From positions 1 through 64,000 of the forward strand of contig NZ_JAUWAV010000006.1 of NCBI RefSeq assembly GCF_030605225.1: a stretch of DNA of 64,000 bases, written 5' to 3'. Numbering within the stretch: the first letter of the stretch is position 1; each line of letters begins with the position of its first letter. The translations under genes were made by a program, and so were the position numbers. Below are positions 32,107-42,000 of this stretch, piece after piece. This DNA is from Geoalkalibacter sp. Lineage in GTDB: Bacteria; Desulfobacterota; Desulfuromonadia; Desulfuromonadales; Geoalkalibacteraceae. The notes beneath the pieces are model-generated. The model saw only the letters and a list, made by a program, of their open reading frames with translations, was not told the origin of the DNA and did no database searches.

Positions 32107-32514
32107 TTAACTGTCTGGCTTTTTTGTGTCCCACCCCGTCAATTCAGCGGCGTGGCGTTCGGCTTCCTCACGGGTCATGCCACCCTCAAATTCCATAATG
32201 GCGGCGCGCTCCTCGAAGATTTCCCTACGTGTTTCGCTAGGCGGTTGCCCCCCCTGCCACCAGCGGTAACGGCGAGGTGCAGTAAAGGGAATAATCAAGG
32301 CTCCACCGGGGCCGATTTTCGGCAGGGCTTCCGGGTCTTCCGGGGGCCAAGGTTCATCCGGCAGCGGCACGGCGACGGGAACGGCGATCCCGGCGGCAAT
32401 CAGCTTTTCGGCTTTGGCCGGGTCAAGGTCAAGCTCGGTCCCGGCAGCAATCCGACGAGATCCGCCCCCAGCAAGGGGGGCGTCGAAGTCGCGAATGAAG
32501 ACAAGCCGGGTCAT
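32107..32514 (-). CDS. Hypothetical protein coupled to the element ATPase
   Basis: The 135-residue protein starts MTRLVFIRDFDAPLAGGGSR, with a Pro-rich middle and a C-terminal EFEGGMTREEAERHAAELTG helix, a motif often seen in small proteins of replication modules in mobile elements. The ATG overlaps the ATPase stop (32511-32514), so it is translationally coupled. The N-terminal part resembles a small beta domain (RIAAGTELDLDPAKAEKLI). No function is assigned; a role with the primase/ATPase is inferred from coupling. Confidence 0.6.
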   Translation of the reverse strand: MTRLVFIRDFDAPLAGGGSRRIAAGTELDLDPAKAEKLIAAGIAVPVAVPLPDEPWPPEDPEALPKIGPGGALIIPFTAPRRYRWWQGGQPPSETRREIFEERAAIMEFEGGMTREEAERHAAELTGWDTKKPDS

Positions 32515-34184
32515 GGGTCCAGCTCTCCGGCGTCGAAGGTCAACCCGGACAGGTCCGGCGCAGCGCAGGCTCTAACCGGCTCAATTGCGGCTTCTGCGGC
32601 CAATTCAGCGGCGCGGGGTTTCGGGAAGAAGCGGATTGTCGCTTTTTCGTGGGCGGTGCGGGTCGAGTCGATTTCAAACCCGATCCCGGCAGTTTCCAGC
32701 GGCACGCGCAAGCGTTCAACGGCCTTCCTGAATCCCCTGGGCGTGGGGAAACGGTCTTTCGGGTCCGGGTTGGCGATTTCCTTGAGCTTGGCGCAGACTT
32801 CCTTGAATCCACCGGCGGGGTAATCGTGCCGGGCGCAGGTTTCCAGTATGGCGGCGAAAAAGGGGTTGCCCTCGGCAAGTTCCAGATGTTGCGCTCCCTG
32901 GTTCCTGAAAAATTCCGCCAGGTAGCGGCCCCCGGCGCCTTTTTCTTGGGCCTCGGCAATGGCGGCGGCCAGCCGGGCAAATTGCGCCATTCTTGGCAAG
33001 CGCGGGGGGCGGTAGGTCGGCAACCGCTCCAGGCCAGCGGCGACCAGCGACAACAGGCCCCCCAGGATTTCCGGCAGGGCGGCGGAAAAGGCGGTTTCCA
33101 GGTCATCATCCGCTTGCCGGGTGTCGTCCTCGATTCGCTCAAGCTGGACACGAAGGGTTCTTTCCAGAAAGTCGGCTCTATCACTGAGGCTGTTAATGCT
33201 GGTGAAGCACAACGTAAGATCAGCAACCAGCGTCAAAAGCTCCGCGTCGGAATGCAATTTGCGACGTTGCGGCGCGGCCCCGGTAATAACCCCGCTCAGG
33301 GTGTCGGCTACGTCCGGCATCAGACTTGAAAGGTTGTCCAGGGCAAGAAAGAAGTTTCGCGCCAGGAGCAAATCAAGGTCGTCGGGCTTTCGCGGAATCA
33401 TGGTCAAGGCCGGGTTTCCAGGGTCAACCAGCCTCTTGAAAAAGCGCGCAACGGTCGATTTCCCGGACCCTTGCGGGCCAGTAATGACCAACGCGGGGCG
33501 GGAGATTCCAGGGACAAGGCAAGCGGCCAAGGTGGCAAGAACGAAAGGCCGGGTCTCGGTCGGCACGTTGATAAACTCGAACAGGCGGCCCGCGTTGCCC
33601 GGTGTTATCGGGTCCGGGTGGGGCAACTTGTGGGGCCAAGGTCGGAACAGCCCGACAGTCGCGGCGACGATCCGCCAGGCGCCCCCGGCGATCCGGGCGG
33701 CGCGGCGGTTGCCCAGGTCGTACCATAGCGCCCCGCCATGATAGGCGGCGCGGTTCGCCATGATTGCGGGGGATCCCTCCCGCCGGGCAGCGTAAGACAG
33801 CACAGCGACGGCGGCGGCCAGGGTGTCTTTTCCAGCGGTTTGGCCGGTGGCTCGGTAGTACAGGGCGGCGACGGTTTCGACCAACCGCGGATGTTTGGCA
33901 TCCAAGAGGAACATTTCGCCGTCAATCTCGATATAGGTTTGACCGGCGGGGTCAAAATACAGCCGGGCATCCCCCAGCAGGGCCAAGAGGCGCGGACCGC
34001 CCCGGCCTTCGCCTTCTTCCCGTTGACGGCGGCGACGGGCGGCGCGGGTTTCCTCTTCCGGCTCCGGGTCTGGCGCGATCAGCAGGGCGTGGGGCGCGTC
34101 AACCCGCCAGGGTTTGGCGGCGGCGGCCAGGTGAAGAAATTCAGCCCGCAATGTTTCGGCGGTGCGGGTCATGGGTTCAGGCAT
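32511..34184 (-). CDS. P-loop ATPase of a primase-helicase replication module
   Basis: The 557-residue protein has Walker A GPQGSGKSTVA near residue 235 and Walker B NFFLALDNLSSL near 280. A sensor-like LCFTSINSLSDRADFLERT carries the probable arginine finger. This layout is that of the helicase-like ATPases encoded after primases in satellites and integrated plasmids. The N-terminal ~200 residues have EIDGEMFLLDAKHPRLVE but no recognised catalytic primase motif. Its start overlaps the primase stop by 8 bp. Probable role: melting or translocating DNA at the element's origin together with the primase. Confidence 0.8.
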   Translation of the reverse strand: MPEPMTRTAETLRAEFLHLAAAAKPWRVDAPHALLIAPDPEPEEETRAARRRRQREEGEGRGGPRLLALLGDARLYFDPAGQTYIEIDGEMFLLDAKHPRLVETVAALYYRATGQTAGKDTLAAAVAVLSYAARREGSPAIMANRAAYHGGALWYDLGNRRAARIAGGAWRIVAATVGLFRPWPHKLPHPDPITPGNAGRLFEFINVPTETRPFVLATLAACLVPGISRPALVITGPQGSGKSTVARFFKRLVDPGNPALTMIPRKPDDLDLLLARNFFLALDNLSSLMPDVADTLSGVITGAAPQRRKLHSDAELLTLVADLTLCFTSINSLSDRADFLERTLRVQLERIEDDTRQADDDLETAFSAALPEILGGLLSLVAAGLERLPTYRPPRLPRMAQFARLAAAIAEAQEKGAGGRYLAEFFRNQGAQHLELAEGNPFFAAILETCARHDYPAGGFKEVCAKLKEIANPDPKDRFPTPRGFRKAVERLRVPLETAGIGFEIDSTRTAHEKATIRFFPKPRAAELAAEAAIEPVRACAAPDLSGLTFDAGELDP

Positions 34185-35094
34185 CAGCGGCGTTCCCGTT
34201 CATGTGCGCGGCGATCCAGTCGCATACATCCCCCTTCGGGGGCAGACCCGGAAGACGCAAGACCTTCACGGTAGCGGCGACCGGCAGCAGGGCAGCGGCG
34301 ACCTTGGCGGCGTACCGTTCGCCGGGTTCGTCATGGTCCGGCAGAATGACCACATGGCGGCCCTGGAAAAACTGGTCATAACCTTCCGGCCACTTCCCGG
34401 CGGCCCCACTATCGTTGCACACGGCAATCAGCCCCCAGGCGGCCAGGGCATCACAGCACTTTTCCCCCTCGACAATAAAAACCGTTTCCTCGGCAGGCGC
34501 GGCGACCAGCCGGTCAAGGCCATAAAGCAGGGGCGGGGCATCCCCCCTGCCCGGCGCTTCGGTCCCGTTCGGGCGCGGGTGAACAAAAGAAAATTCCTTG
34601 GGCTTGCCGTCACGGCCCGGCTCGATCCGGCGCTTCCGGTAACGTACAACCCCGGCAGCGTCCCGGTAATCGTAGACGGCGACAACTTCCCCCTTGACCG
34701 GCGGCGCGGCGGGCTTGGCCTTGGCTATCGGCTTCGGTGGTGCGGTTGGTTTCTTGGGGGTCGGTTTGGCGCGGCGAGTTGATCCGCCAGCAGTAGGGGT
34801 AGCGATCCCGGCGCGGTCTTCAAGTTCGTCCAGGGCGGCGGCGAAGTCACAGCCCCAGACAGCGGCCAGAAGATCGAACAGGTTTCCAGCGGCGCCACAG
34901 GCTTTGCAGTTCCAGAGGCCCGACGCGGTATTAATCGAGCATGAGGCGTGGGCCTCGTCATGGACGGGGCAGCAAACCAGCACTTGATCCCGCCCCGCCG
35001 GGGTCCGGCGGTCGAAGAGTTCGGCGACCAGCCCGGCGACGTTCACACGATCCAGGATGGCGGCCTTGCGGGCGGCCAGGGTTTCGCGGCTCAT
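34177..35094 (-). CDS. CHC2 zinc-finger / Toprim DNA primase
   Basis: The protein has 305 residues. The N-terminal zinc finger has C42-P-V-H45 and C63-K-A-C66. After a basic Pro/Lys-rich linker (GGSTRRAKPTPKKPTAPPKP) comes a Toprim domain with the acidic motif VEGEKCCD (near 210) and the DxD motif LPDHDEPG (near 255). These are the metal and template-binding elements of DnaG-type primases. It lacks the DnaB-binding tail of cellular DnaG, as usual for plasmid or satellite primases that work with their own helicase. It overlaps the ATPase gene downstream and follows the AlpA-like gene by 9 bp. Confidence 0.88.
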   Translation of the reverse strand: MSRETLAARKAAILDRVNVAGLVAELFDRRTPAGRDQVLVCCPVHDEAHASCSINTASGLWNCKACGAAGNLFDLLAAVWGCDFAAALDELEDRAGIATPTAGGSTRRAKPTPKKPTAPPKPIAKAKPAAPPVKGEVVAVYDYRDAAGVVRYRKRRIEPGRDGKPKEFSFVHPRPNGTEAPGRGDAPPLLYGLDRLVAAPAEETVFIVEGEKCCDALAAWGLIAVCNDSGAAGKWPEGYDQFFQGRHVVILPDHDEPGERYAAKVAAALLPVAATVKVLRLPGLPPKGDVCDWIAAHMNGNAADA

Positions 35095-35103
35095 GACGGC
35101 CCC

Positions 35104-35361
35104 CTATTCGGCGGCCTGGACGCGGTGGGACTCAAAATAGGCGACCAACTCGGAGCGGCGAAAGCGCCGCAACTTTCCGCACTTATAAGAAGGAATACGG
35201 CGGGCGAGTGCCATCTTGTAAAGGGTGTTCTCGGGAATTGAGAGCAGCGCGGCCCCCTCAGCAACCGAGATGAACGGTTCTTGTTCGGCGGGGGGAGCGG
35301 GTGAAAAAGAATCAGGGGCAGGGACGGCGGCGGGTTTGGCGGGGCTGGTTTTCGTTTTCAT
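35104..35361 (-). CDS. AlpA/excisionase-like winged helix protein
   Basis: The protein has 85 residues. After a disordered Pro/Ala/Lys-rich head, FISVAEGAALLSIPENTLYK and ARRIPSYKCGKLRRFRRSEL form the helix-turn-helix and wing of the HTH_17 (AlpA/Xis) family. Such proteins bend DNA as excisionases or activate integrase and early genes. Its position at the head of the replication operon, far from int, suggests a transcriptional activator or an origin-binding protein as alternatives. It is the first gene of a tightly packed block running to about 32.1 kb. Confidence 0.78.
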   Translation of the reverse strand: MKTKTSPAKPAAVPAPDSFSPAPPAEQEPFISVAEGAALLSIPENTLYKMALARRIPSYKCGKLRRFRRSELVAYFESHRVQAAE

Positions 35362-35459
35362 GGTTTAGGCTCTCCCTTCGTTGGTGGCGTTGTGGGGAGA
35401 GCCTAAATCTATTTTCCGGCGGGGTCAGTTACGTAAGTTGCGGGCAACCCGCGTAAAGC

Positions 35460-36641
35460 TCAGGATTGAATGGCGACCCCGGATTTAGCATTGCGGATAA
35501 GGCGGATAGCCAGATTGTAACGGTCGGTGTTGCGCTTGGCTTTGGGGCGGGTTGCGGCGTCGGTGTCATTTGGCCATGAGGGAAAGAATCTTTCGTTGAT
35601 TTCCGCCGGGGTCATGATTTGACGAAGGGCAAAAACCAAAAGGGCTTCCACAGCTTCCCCGGCGAAGGTTTGAACCTTTCGGCCCTTATCGCCCCGGGCC
35701 TTATGGGTGAAGCCCTTCACCGGGTCGAGGCCGTCAATGTATTCATCGCCATAGAATAGGCGCTCTTCGTCGTTCCAGTTGGCGGCGTGGCTCCTCCTCA
35801 TTTCGTCATGGCAGGCTTGCACGACTTGCCGAACGGCGGCCAGAATGCTTTCCAGGTCGTGGTTGGGGTCAATCGCCAACAGCAGCCGACTATAAAGCAG
35901 ATCGTAGCCATCCCCGAAAGGGTCCGGGGCCTCCCATTGCTTGGCAGCCTGAATGATTTCCCGCCTTCCAAGGGGGGTGATAGGCTTGGCGACCTCAGCC
36001 CGCAAAACATCATCTTTGGCCTGGCAGATAAGCTCAATGGTTTCCGCGATGAAAGTTAGCTTTGTTCGCTCATTGAAGGGGTCGGCGAAGCCTTCGACGG
36101 CCAAGCTGTTTTCCAGCAAAGAAAAATCCCCATCGCAGACATACGAAAAGGCGGCGCGGGCATCCTCAGAAACCAGCAAAGCCCATAGGCGCAGCAGGGC
36201 GGCGACCCTTCGCCAACTTGGCGGCTCGGCATCGGCGGGCGGCTCTTCCGTGGGATTGTAGGGAAAGGCGGGGGAAGGCGGATAGAGGAAGGCGACGGCA
36301 TCGCAGATATTTCGGAAAGTTTCAGGGGAAAGCGCCGGGGCAAGTTCGGAGATAATCCAGGCGCTTAACTGTTCCACAAGTTCCGGCAAATGGGGGTCAA
36401 CAGTCCCAACCCCAAATATGGATTCAAGGCGCATGGTGATTGTGTCTTGCAGAAAATCCAGATCGTTAGGCAGCATCGGTAGCCCCGAAGGAATCCCCGC
36501 CCCCTCTTCGAGCGGATGAAAACAGGAAAGCGCAAAGGTCATGCCCAAGCCAGGGCTTAGCGGATACGCGGCGCCGATGATCCGGGACTGCCGGTGAAAA
36601 ACCAAGGCCAAGGCTTCAATGACCTTCGGCGCAAAGGTCAT
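35460..36641 (-). CDS. Hypothetical protein of the element (393 residues)
   Basis: The predicted start MTFAPKVIEALALVFHRQSR is encoded by one of the repeated AAGGTCAT units, and no ribosome site precedes it. The body is acidic and helical with several Trp residues (WRRVAALLRLWALLVSEDAR). The C-terminus is more basic (ERFFPSWPNDTDAATRPKAK, then RYNLAIRLIRN). No family is recognised. The position next to the iteron-like cluster recalls replication initiators that bind repeats overlapping their own gene, but no such fold is visible. The true start may be downstream. Confidence 0.55.
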   Translation of the reverse strand: MTFAPKVIEALALVFHRQSRIIGAAYPLSPGLGMTFALSCFHPLEEGAGIPSGLPMLPNDLDFLQDTITMRLESIFGVGTVDPHLPELVEQLSAWIISELAPALSPETFRNICDAVAFLYPPSPAFPYNPTEEPPADAEPPSWRRVAALLRLWALLVSEDARAAFSYVCDGDFSLLENSLAVEGFADPFNERTKLTFIAETIELICQAKDDVLRAEVAKPITPLGRREIIQAAKQWEAPDPFGDGYDLLYSRLLLAIDPNHDLESILAAVRQVVQACHDEMRRSHAANWNDEERLFYGDEYIDGLDPVKGFTHKARGDKGRKVQTFAGEAVEALLVFALRQIMTPAEINERFFPSWPNDTDAATRPKAKRNTDRYNLAIRLIRNAKSGVAIQS

Positions 36642-36702
36642 TCAAAGGTCATTGACTTTTCTTGAACAAAACCGGCAATTTATGACCTTGTGACCTTTGT
36701 GC
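36530..36702. repeat. Iteron-like AAGGTCAY cluster (right end)
   Basis: Six copies of AAGGTCAY or its complement lie at 36535, 36619, 36634, 36645, 36682 and 36690. Two of them sit in a longer GCGCAAAGGTCAT repeat (36530-36542 and 36629-36641). They overlap the start and upstream region of the 393-residue gene. Four more copies lie at the other end of the element. Confidence 0.6.
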
Positions 36703-36747
36703 CCTTCTTTTTAAATAGAATAAAAAAAGGGAACAGCAGCAAAGAAG

Positions 36748-36768
36748 ACTGTCATGTAAATTGTCATG
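36748..36768. repeat. TGTCATGTAA-type site (candidate integrase arm site, right)
   Basis: The 21-bp block containing TGTCATGTAAATTGTCATG repeats the block at 28027-28047 exactly and in the same orientation. It lies 116 bp inside the right attachment repeat, whereas the left copy lies 46 bp inside its repeat. Confidence 0.6.
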
Positions 36769-36884
36769 CAGCCAAGAGAAAAACAGGCAACGAGAAGCAA
36801 CCCCATGCAACACGAAAACCCTACAACGCCCTGATACTTCAATCAAAAGAAAAATAATAAAATCCTTGAAAACCCTTGGTTTTG

Positions 36885-36942
36885 GAATGGCATTCAAGAG
36901 GCCGGCGGTTCGATCCCGCCTAGCTCCACCATAAGAAATCAA
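36885..36942 (+). repeat. Attachment site repeat, distal side (tRNA-Ala fragment)
   Basis: It matches 57 of 58 bases of the tRNA-side repeat, from the anticodon arm through CCA plus 11 bp. It lacks the 5' half and so cannot make a tRNA. It probably represents the original chromosomal 3' end displaced by integration. Confidence 0.93.
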
Positions 36943-36971
36943 GGGGTTGGCCGAAAAGCCAACCCCTTTTT
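36943..36971 (+). terminator. Original chromosomal tRNA-Ala terminator
   Basis: GGGGTTGGC-CGAAAA-GCCAACCCC forms a perfect 9-bp stem followed by TTTTT. It occupies the same position relative to the repeat as the element's terminator at 27982, and was probably the tRNA's terminator before insertion. Confidence 0.8.
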
Positions 36972-37020
36972 CTTTGTCCTCGTTCCGACACCTGCCGTTG
37001 CGCCGCGTCTAGCGGCTCCT

Positions 37021-38202
37021 TCATTGCGCATCGATGCGATAAACGGTCCCCGCCGCATAATCGGCGACATAGAGCCGTCCTGCCTCATCCTCTCCAAAGG
37101 TGGAAATGCGAAAATTGGTCTGCGCGAGTTCTTCCTCCACCCAAGTGCTTCCCTCGCGGCTCAGGCCCCAGATCCGGCCGCTGCCGAAATCCCCGTAGAC
37201 ATAGCGCCCCTGCAGCCTGGGATTGCCCAGGCCGCGATAAACGTAACCACCGGTCACGGAAACACCCAGGTCACGGTCGTAATAAGCCACCGGCGGCACA
37301 TAGTCCTGCGGTTCCGTACAGCCGACGGCAGGGCTGAAACAATCCGGGCCTTCCAGAACATTCCAGCCGTAGTTGGCGCCCCCCGAAGCCGCAGCCGGCG
37401 CGAAGTTGATTTCCTCCCAGCGGTTCTGGCCGACATCAGCGAGATAAAGATCGCCCGTCAAGCGATCAAAGGAAAAGCGCCAGGGATTGCGCAGGCCGCT
37501 CGCCCAGATTTCATCGAGCGCCCCCGCCACCCCGACAAAGGGATTGTCGGCGGGAATGGCATAGGGGGTGTTTGCCCCCTCGACATCGAGGCGCAGCAGC
37601 TTGCCGAGCAGGGTCGAGAGGTTCTGCGCGTTGCCCTGGGGATCGCCGCCGCTGCCGCCGTCGCCGACGCCTACATAGAAATAGCCATCGGGACCGAAGG
37701 CAAGTTGTCCCCCGTTGTGGTTGGCAAAGGGCTGGTCAATGGTCAGAAGGATTTGCTCCGTGCTAGCATCGGCGACATCAGGATCGGCGGATACCAAAAA
37801 GCGGCTCACCACCGTGCGGTTCGCCACCGCGGCCCCATCGCCAGGGCTCGTGTAATTGACGTAAAAATAGCCTTTTTGGGCAAAACCTGGCGGGAAGGCC
37901 AGGCCCAGCAGGCCCTGCTCGCCGCCGCTCAGCAGGCGATCGGAGATCTGAAGAAAGGGCGTGGACAACAAGACACCGTCGCGCAGAATGTGGATGGTGC
38001 CGGCTTGTTCGACAAGAAAGAGCCGATTGCTGCCGTCGCCGGCATGGGTGATGACTGTCGGTGCTACCAGGCCTTGGGCAACCGGGGTGAAGGACAGGGT
38101 CAAGTCGGACGGCGGAGGGTTCGCTCCGCCTCCGCCGCCGCCACAGGCAAGCAGGCCGGCCAGCAGAATCGAAACGGAAACTGTCAACAGGATACGCATC
38201 AT
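37021..38202 (-). CDS. PQQ-type sugar dehydrogenase-like lipoprotein (beta-propeller)
   Basis: The protein has 393 residues. The signal peptide ends in LLAC followed by GGGGGGANPPP, a lipoprotein with a Gly/Pro tether. The mature part is a six-bladed propeller of the soluble glucose/aldose dehydrogenase family: EQGLLGLAFPPGFAQKGYFY, QPFANHNGGQLAFGPDGYFY, WASGLRNPWRFSFD and DVGQNRWEEINF. Those motifs carry the conserved His and Arg residues used by PQQ-dependent members, although many bacterial homologues have unknown substrates. An AGGAGG ribosome site precedes two adjacent ATG codons. It appears monocistronic, next to the right end of the inserted element. Confidence 0.85.
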   Translation of the reverse strand: MMRILLTVSVSILLAGLLACGGGGGGANPPPSDLTLSFTPVAQGLVAPTVITHAGDGSNRLFLVEQAGTIHILRDGVLLSTPFLQISDRLLSGGEQGLLGLAFPPGFAQKGYFYVNYTSPGDGAAVANRTVVSRFLVSADPDVADASTEQILLTIDQPFANHNGGQLAFGPDGYFYVGVGDGGSGGDPQGNAQNLSTLLGKLLRLDVEGANTPYAIPADNPFVGVAGALDEIWASGLRNPWRFSFDRLTGDLYLADVGQNRWEEINFAPAAASGGANYGWNVLEGPDCFSPAVGCTEPQDYVPPVAYYDRDLGVSVTGGYVYRGLGNPRLQGRYVYGDFGSGRIWGLSREGSTWVEEELAQTNFRISTFGEDEAGRLYVADYAAGTVYRIDAQ

Positions 38203-38312
38203 GATCCACCTCCTGGGAACTCGACTGAGTCCCTTTGTCCAAGTTTATCTCGAAAAACCCGAGATTTTCGGATCAGGGGCGGATGAGTTCAGCGCGTCAA
38301 GGAGGCGGGTCC

Positions 38313-38990
38313 CTAGGAGAGCCGTTCGGCGAGCCAGAGGGTATGAAGCTCCCCCTTGTGCCCATGGGCCCGTGCCTGGATTTGGCTCACCTGGAAGCCG
38401 GCCTTGCGCAGGCGTTCCGTGAAGGCGTGGTCGGGTCCGGCCGACCACACGGCCAGCAATCCCCGGGGTCGCAGCGCCGCGCGGGAGGTCTTCAATCCGT
38501 CGAGGGAGTAGAGCCAATTATTTTTCTTTCGCGTGAGGCCCGTGGGACCATTATCAACGTCCAGCAAGATTGCATCATAGGCCTGCCGTTCCGTTCGCAG
38601 AATCCTGGCGACATCGCCCTCGCGAACCCTGGTCCGTTGGTCCTCAAGGGGATGTCCCGCGTACTCCCCGAGGGGGCCGCGGTTCCAGGCCACCACCTCC
38701 GGCACCAGTTCAGCCACCACCACCTCGGCATCGGGGCCAAGCTGTTCAAGGGCCGCGGCCAGGGTAAATCCCATGCCCAGACCACCGATCAGCACCCGGG
38801 GGCGCGAACGCCCGGCGATGCGGCCGCAGGCCTGTCTGGCCAGTTCATCCTCGGAGCCATGAGTGCGGGTGCTCATCAGCACGCCGCCCCCCAGGATGTT
38901 GATGGTGAATTCCCGGTTGCGCTGGTACAGCTGAAGGGTGCCGCCATCGCCCGGAATCGGGGCGCTGTCAATCAGTGTCCAGGGATCCAT
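38313..38990 (-). CDS. Spermidine synthase-like SAM-fold protein
   Basis: The 225-residue protein has a Rossmann-fold methyltransferase core: RVLIGGLGMGFTLAAAL is the nucleotide-binding glycine motif, VVVAELVPEVVAWN the acidic loop, and YDAILLDVDNGP the post-core strand. The short N-terminal strand segment (LYQRNREFTINILGGGVLMS) resembles the N-terminal hairpin of SpeE-like proteins. The full polyamine site is not evident, so the substrate is unknown. An AGGAAGG ribosome site precedes the ATG, and it begins 18 bp after the YhaN-like gene, suggesting one transcript with the nuclease pair. Confidence 0.75.
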   Translation of the reverse strand: MDPWTLIDSAPIPGDGGTLQLYQRNREFTINILGGGVLMSTRTHGSEDELARQACGRIAGRSRPRVLIGGLGMGFTLAAALEQLGPDAEVVVAELVPEVVAWNRGPLGEYAGHPLEDQRTRVREGDVARILRTERQAYDAILLDVDNGPTGLTRKKNNWLYSLDGLKTSRAALRPRGLLAVWSAGPDHAFTERLRKAGFQVSQIQARAHGHKGELHTLWLAERLS

Positions 38991-39008
38991 TGAATACCTT
39001 CCTGTTCC

Positions 39009-42000
39009 TTACAACTCGTGCACCACCGCCAAGCCTTCATCCGCAAACCTCTGCGCCGTTTCCGCCACCTGGCGGTGATGGGTGAAAAGAATGACCTGAT
39101 TGCGTCGCCCCAGATCCGCAAGGCTCTGCAAGGTTGCCCGGGAGCGCTCGTCGTCGAAGTTGATGAGGATGTCGTCGACGATGAAGGGCATGGCATCGTG
39201 CCGTTCCAGGCGCCATTCCAGGGAGGCCAGGCGCAGGGCGAGATAGAGTTGGTCGCGGGTGCCGGAGCTCATGCCGGCGACCTCCAGATGGCGACCGTCG
39301 GCGCGCACGCCCACCAGCACCGGCTGACCCTGATCGCCGATATCGGCACGCAGGCCGCGAAAGGCATCGAGGGTGAGTCGGGCAAAGATGCGCGAGGCGA
39401 TGGTGAGAAGCGGATCCTGATTCTCGGCGCGGTAGCGTTCGATTTCATTGTCCAGCACATGGGCCGCGACCCGCAGCTGGGCGTAGCGTTCGGCCAGGCG
39501 CCGCAAGCGGGCCAGCGTGCGTTCCGCCTGCTCGGCGGTCAGGGCGGCGCGGGGCCCGCCGTCCATGCGTTCAAGCTCCTTGCGCGTCTCACCGATGCGC
39601 TGGTTGAGACGGCTGATTTCCGGATCCAGGCGCTCTTCCATCTCGAGTGTCACCTCGGCAAGAAGAGTCGGCAGTTCATCGCCGTCGATCCGCCCCGCCT
39701 GCTCGTCCAGATCGGAGAAACTCAGGCCCTCGCCGATCTGCAGCAGGCGCGCCTCCACATCGCCCAGCCGCTCGCGCAGGCGCTGATGTCTTGCCCAGGT
39801 CCGCTCGGCCTCATCGAGAGCCATTTCGTCGGCGCAGCGCGCCAGGTTGCACATCCGCGCCAGTTCGATCTGCGCGTCCCGCAGATCGCCGGCGGCCCGC
39901 CGAATATCGTCCTCGACCTGGCAGCGGTCCTCGATCAGCTGGTGTAAGCGGCTTTGCTCCTCGCGCCCTCGGTTGAGGCGAGCCTGCATCTGGACCACAA
40001 CCTGATCGGGGGCCAGGTCAACAAGGTCGGGAGCGCACCCTGACTGCAACGCCCTTACGGCGGCGGCGTAGCCCTGGGCATCGCGATCGATGCCGTCGAT
40101 GCGCTTCTGAAAATCATCCGCCTGCCGCAAATAATCAAAGCATTTCTGCAAGGTTTCGAGGAAATCGTCGACTTCCCCGGGCAAGGCGTCGGCGGACAGG
40201 CCCAGATCGGCCAGCACCGCCTGCCAGTGGTCGCGCCAGGCGTGCAAACTGCCGCGCGCTTCCTCGGATTCGACCTGGGCGCGCAGCAAAGAGCGCTCCA
40301 GATCCTCGCGTCGCGCGGCCATTTCGGCCCGCCGCCGCGCGCTCTGCTCCAAACGACGCATCACCTGTTGCGCAGCGGAGAAAACCTCGGCCAAATCCTC
40401 CCCGGCAACGGCGGGCGTCTCACCCAGGTGGGCAAGTTCGTCCACCAGAGCCTGTCGCAGCCGCGCACGAAGATCGCGGCGCTCGTCAAGTTCAACGGCG
40501 GCGCGTTGCCAGGCCTCCACCCGCAGCCGCAGTTTTTCCATCTCGGCGCGCCACAACGCCATCTCGCGCGGCGGCTGGGGGCAAATGCCGCAAGGCGCCC
40601 ACAGGGCCTGCCAATCCTGCTGAAACCGCGCCAAGGCTTCGGCGTATTCCGCCTCGGCCCGCTGCGCTTCGGCCAAACGCTCTGCGACGATGTCGAGTTG
40701 CGCGACCAGGGCCGCATACTGATGCACCCGCGCGGCTTCGCGGCGCAGGCGGTCCGCCGTTTCATCCGCCGTGCCCAGGGCCTGCTCGAAGGCCTCGGGC
40801 AGCGGCAACTTGGCATGATAGGCGCGAGCCTCAACGGCCACATCCTCACCACCGAGCCACTGGCGACGCAGCAGCTGCCAGCCCTGATCGCGGCTCCGGC
40901 GGATTTCGCGCAGATCCCCTTCGGTGGGCAGTTCGCCCGCCGCTTCCATCTCGGCCTTGGCCTGCACGAGGCGTCGTTTTTCGTCCTGGAGGTCCTGCCG
41001 CAGGCGCCGCGCGCGCTCCTGGTCGTCGCTCAGCCGCCGCAGCCGTTCGTCTTCGCGACTGAGCGTTTCCGCCGCCGGCAGACAGAGTTCCAGCAACGCC
41101 TGCCAAGAACCGCTCCACAGCCCCAGGCGCTTGAGTTCGACGGCGAGGCGCTGCTCCTCGCGAACCTGAACCTGCCCGCGCTCGCGCACATCCTCATCGA
41201 TTTCACCGGCCTTTTGCGTGCGCGCCAAGGCATGCTGCAAAGGCTCGGCATCCGGCGGCGCAACCTCTTCGGCCAGATCCCGGCGAAGTTTGTCCAGCTC
41301 GTCGGCATATTGCCGCACCTGGCGCTCGGCGCCGCGCAGGCTCTGCTCCAGGGCTTCCCGGCGGGCCCCCAGCTGGTGAATGGCCTTGCGCCGCGCGAGC
41401 ATGGGCCGCAGGGCTTCGATCCCCTCCAGGGGCAGATCAGGCCGAATCTGCCGCAACAGATCGCCGGCTTCGCTTTTCAACTGGCGACGCCGTCCATCGA
41501 GACTCGGCCGATCCTGCAAGCCCTTGCGGTATTCGCCGAGGCGCCGCGCCAGTTCCTCGACGCTCTCGGCCTGGTCGAGCAGCGCGCGGGGCGGGCTCAA
41601 TCCCGCAGCACGCTGCTCAAGATCGCTGAGGCGCTGCTCGGCGTCGCGCAGGCGCTGCTCGGCGGCGCGTTTTTGCTCCTGGACGCCGCGCCGCGCCAGG
41701 TTGAAATCATCGGGCAGGGGGACGACCGGGCCGAGGTCGGCCAATTCGGCGAGAAGAGCGCGACGCTGCGCCAGTTGCGGCAGGGCCTGGCGCAAGCGCT
41801 CCAGGTGCCGTTTTTGACGCTCGCATCGGCGCTGCTCCTCGCGCAAGGTTTCAAGGGCGGCTTGCGCGTCCTGCAAAGTCTGCTGAAGTTTTTTCCAATC
41901 ACCGGCGGCCAGGCTGGTTTCGCGAAGTGTTTTCTGCAACTCGCGATATTCGGCCAGGGCCTGGTTGATTTCGGGCTTGGAGCCCCGCGCCTTGAAAAGT

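Noticed and set aside
38263..38285. ATCTCG/CGAGAT hairpin as terminator between the sugar dehydrogenase-like and SpeE-like genes
   Set aside because: The stem is only 6 bp and the T-run lies in the loop on the relevant strand, so termination is doubtful.
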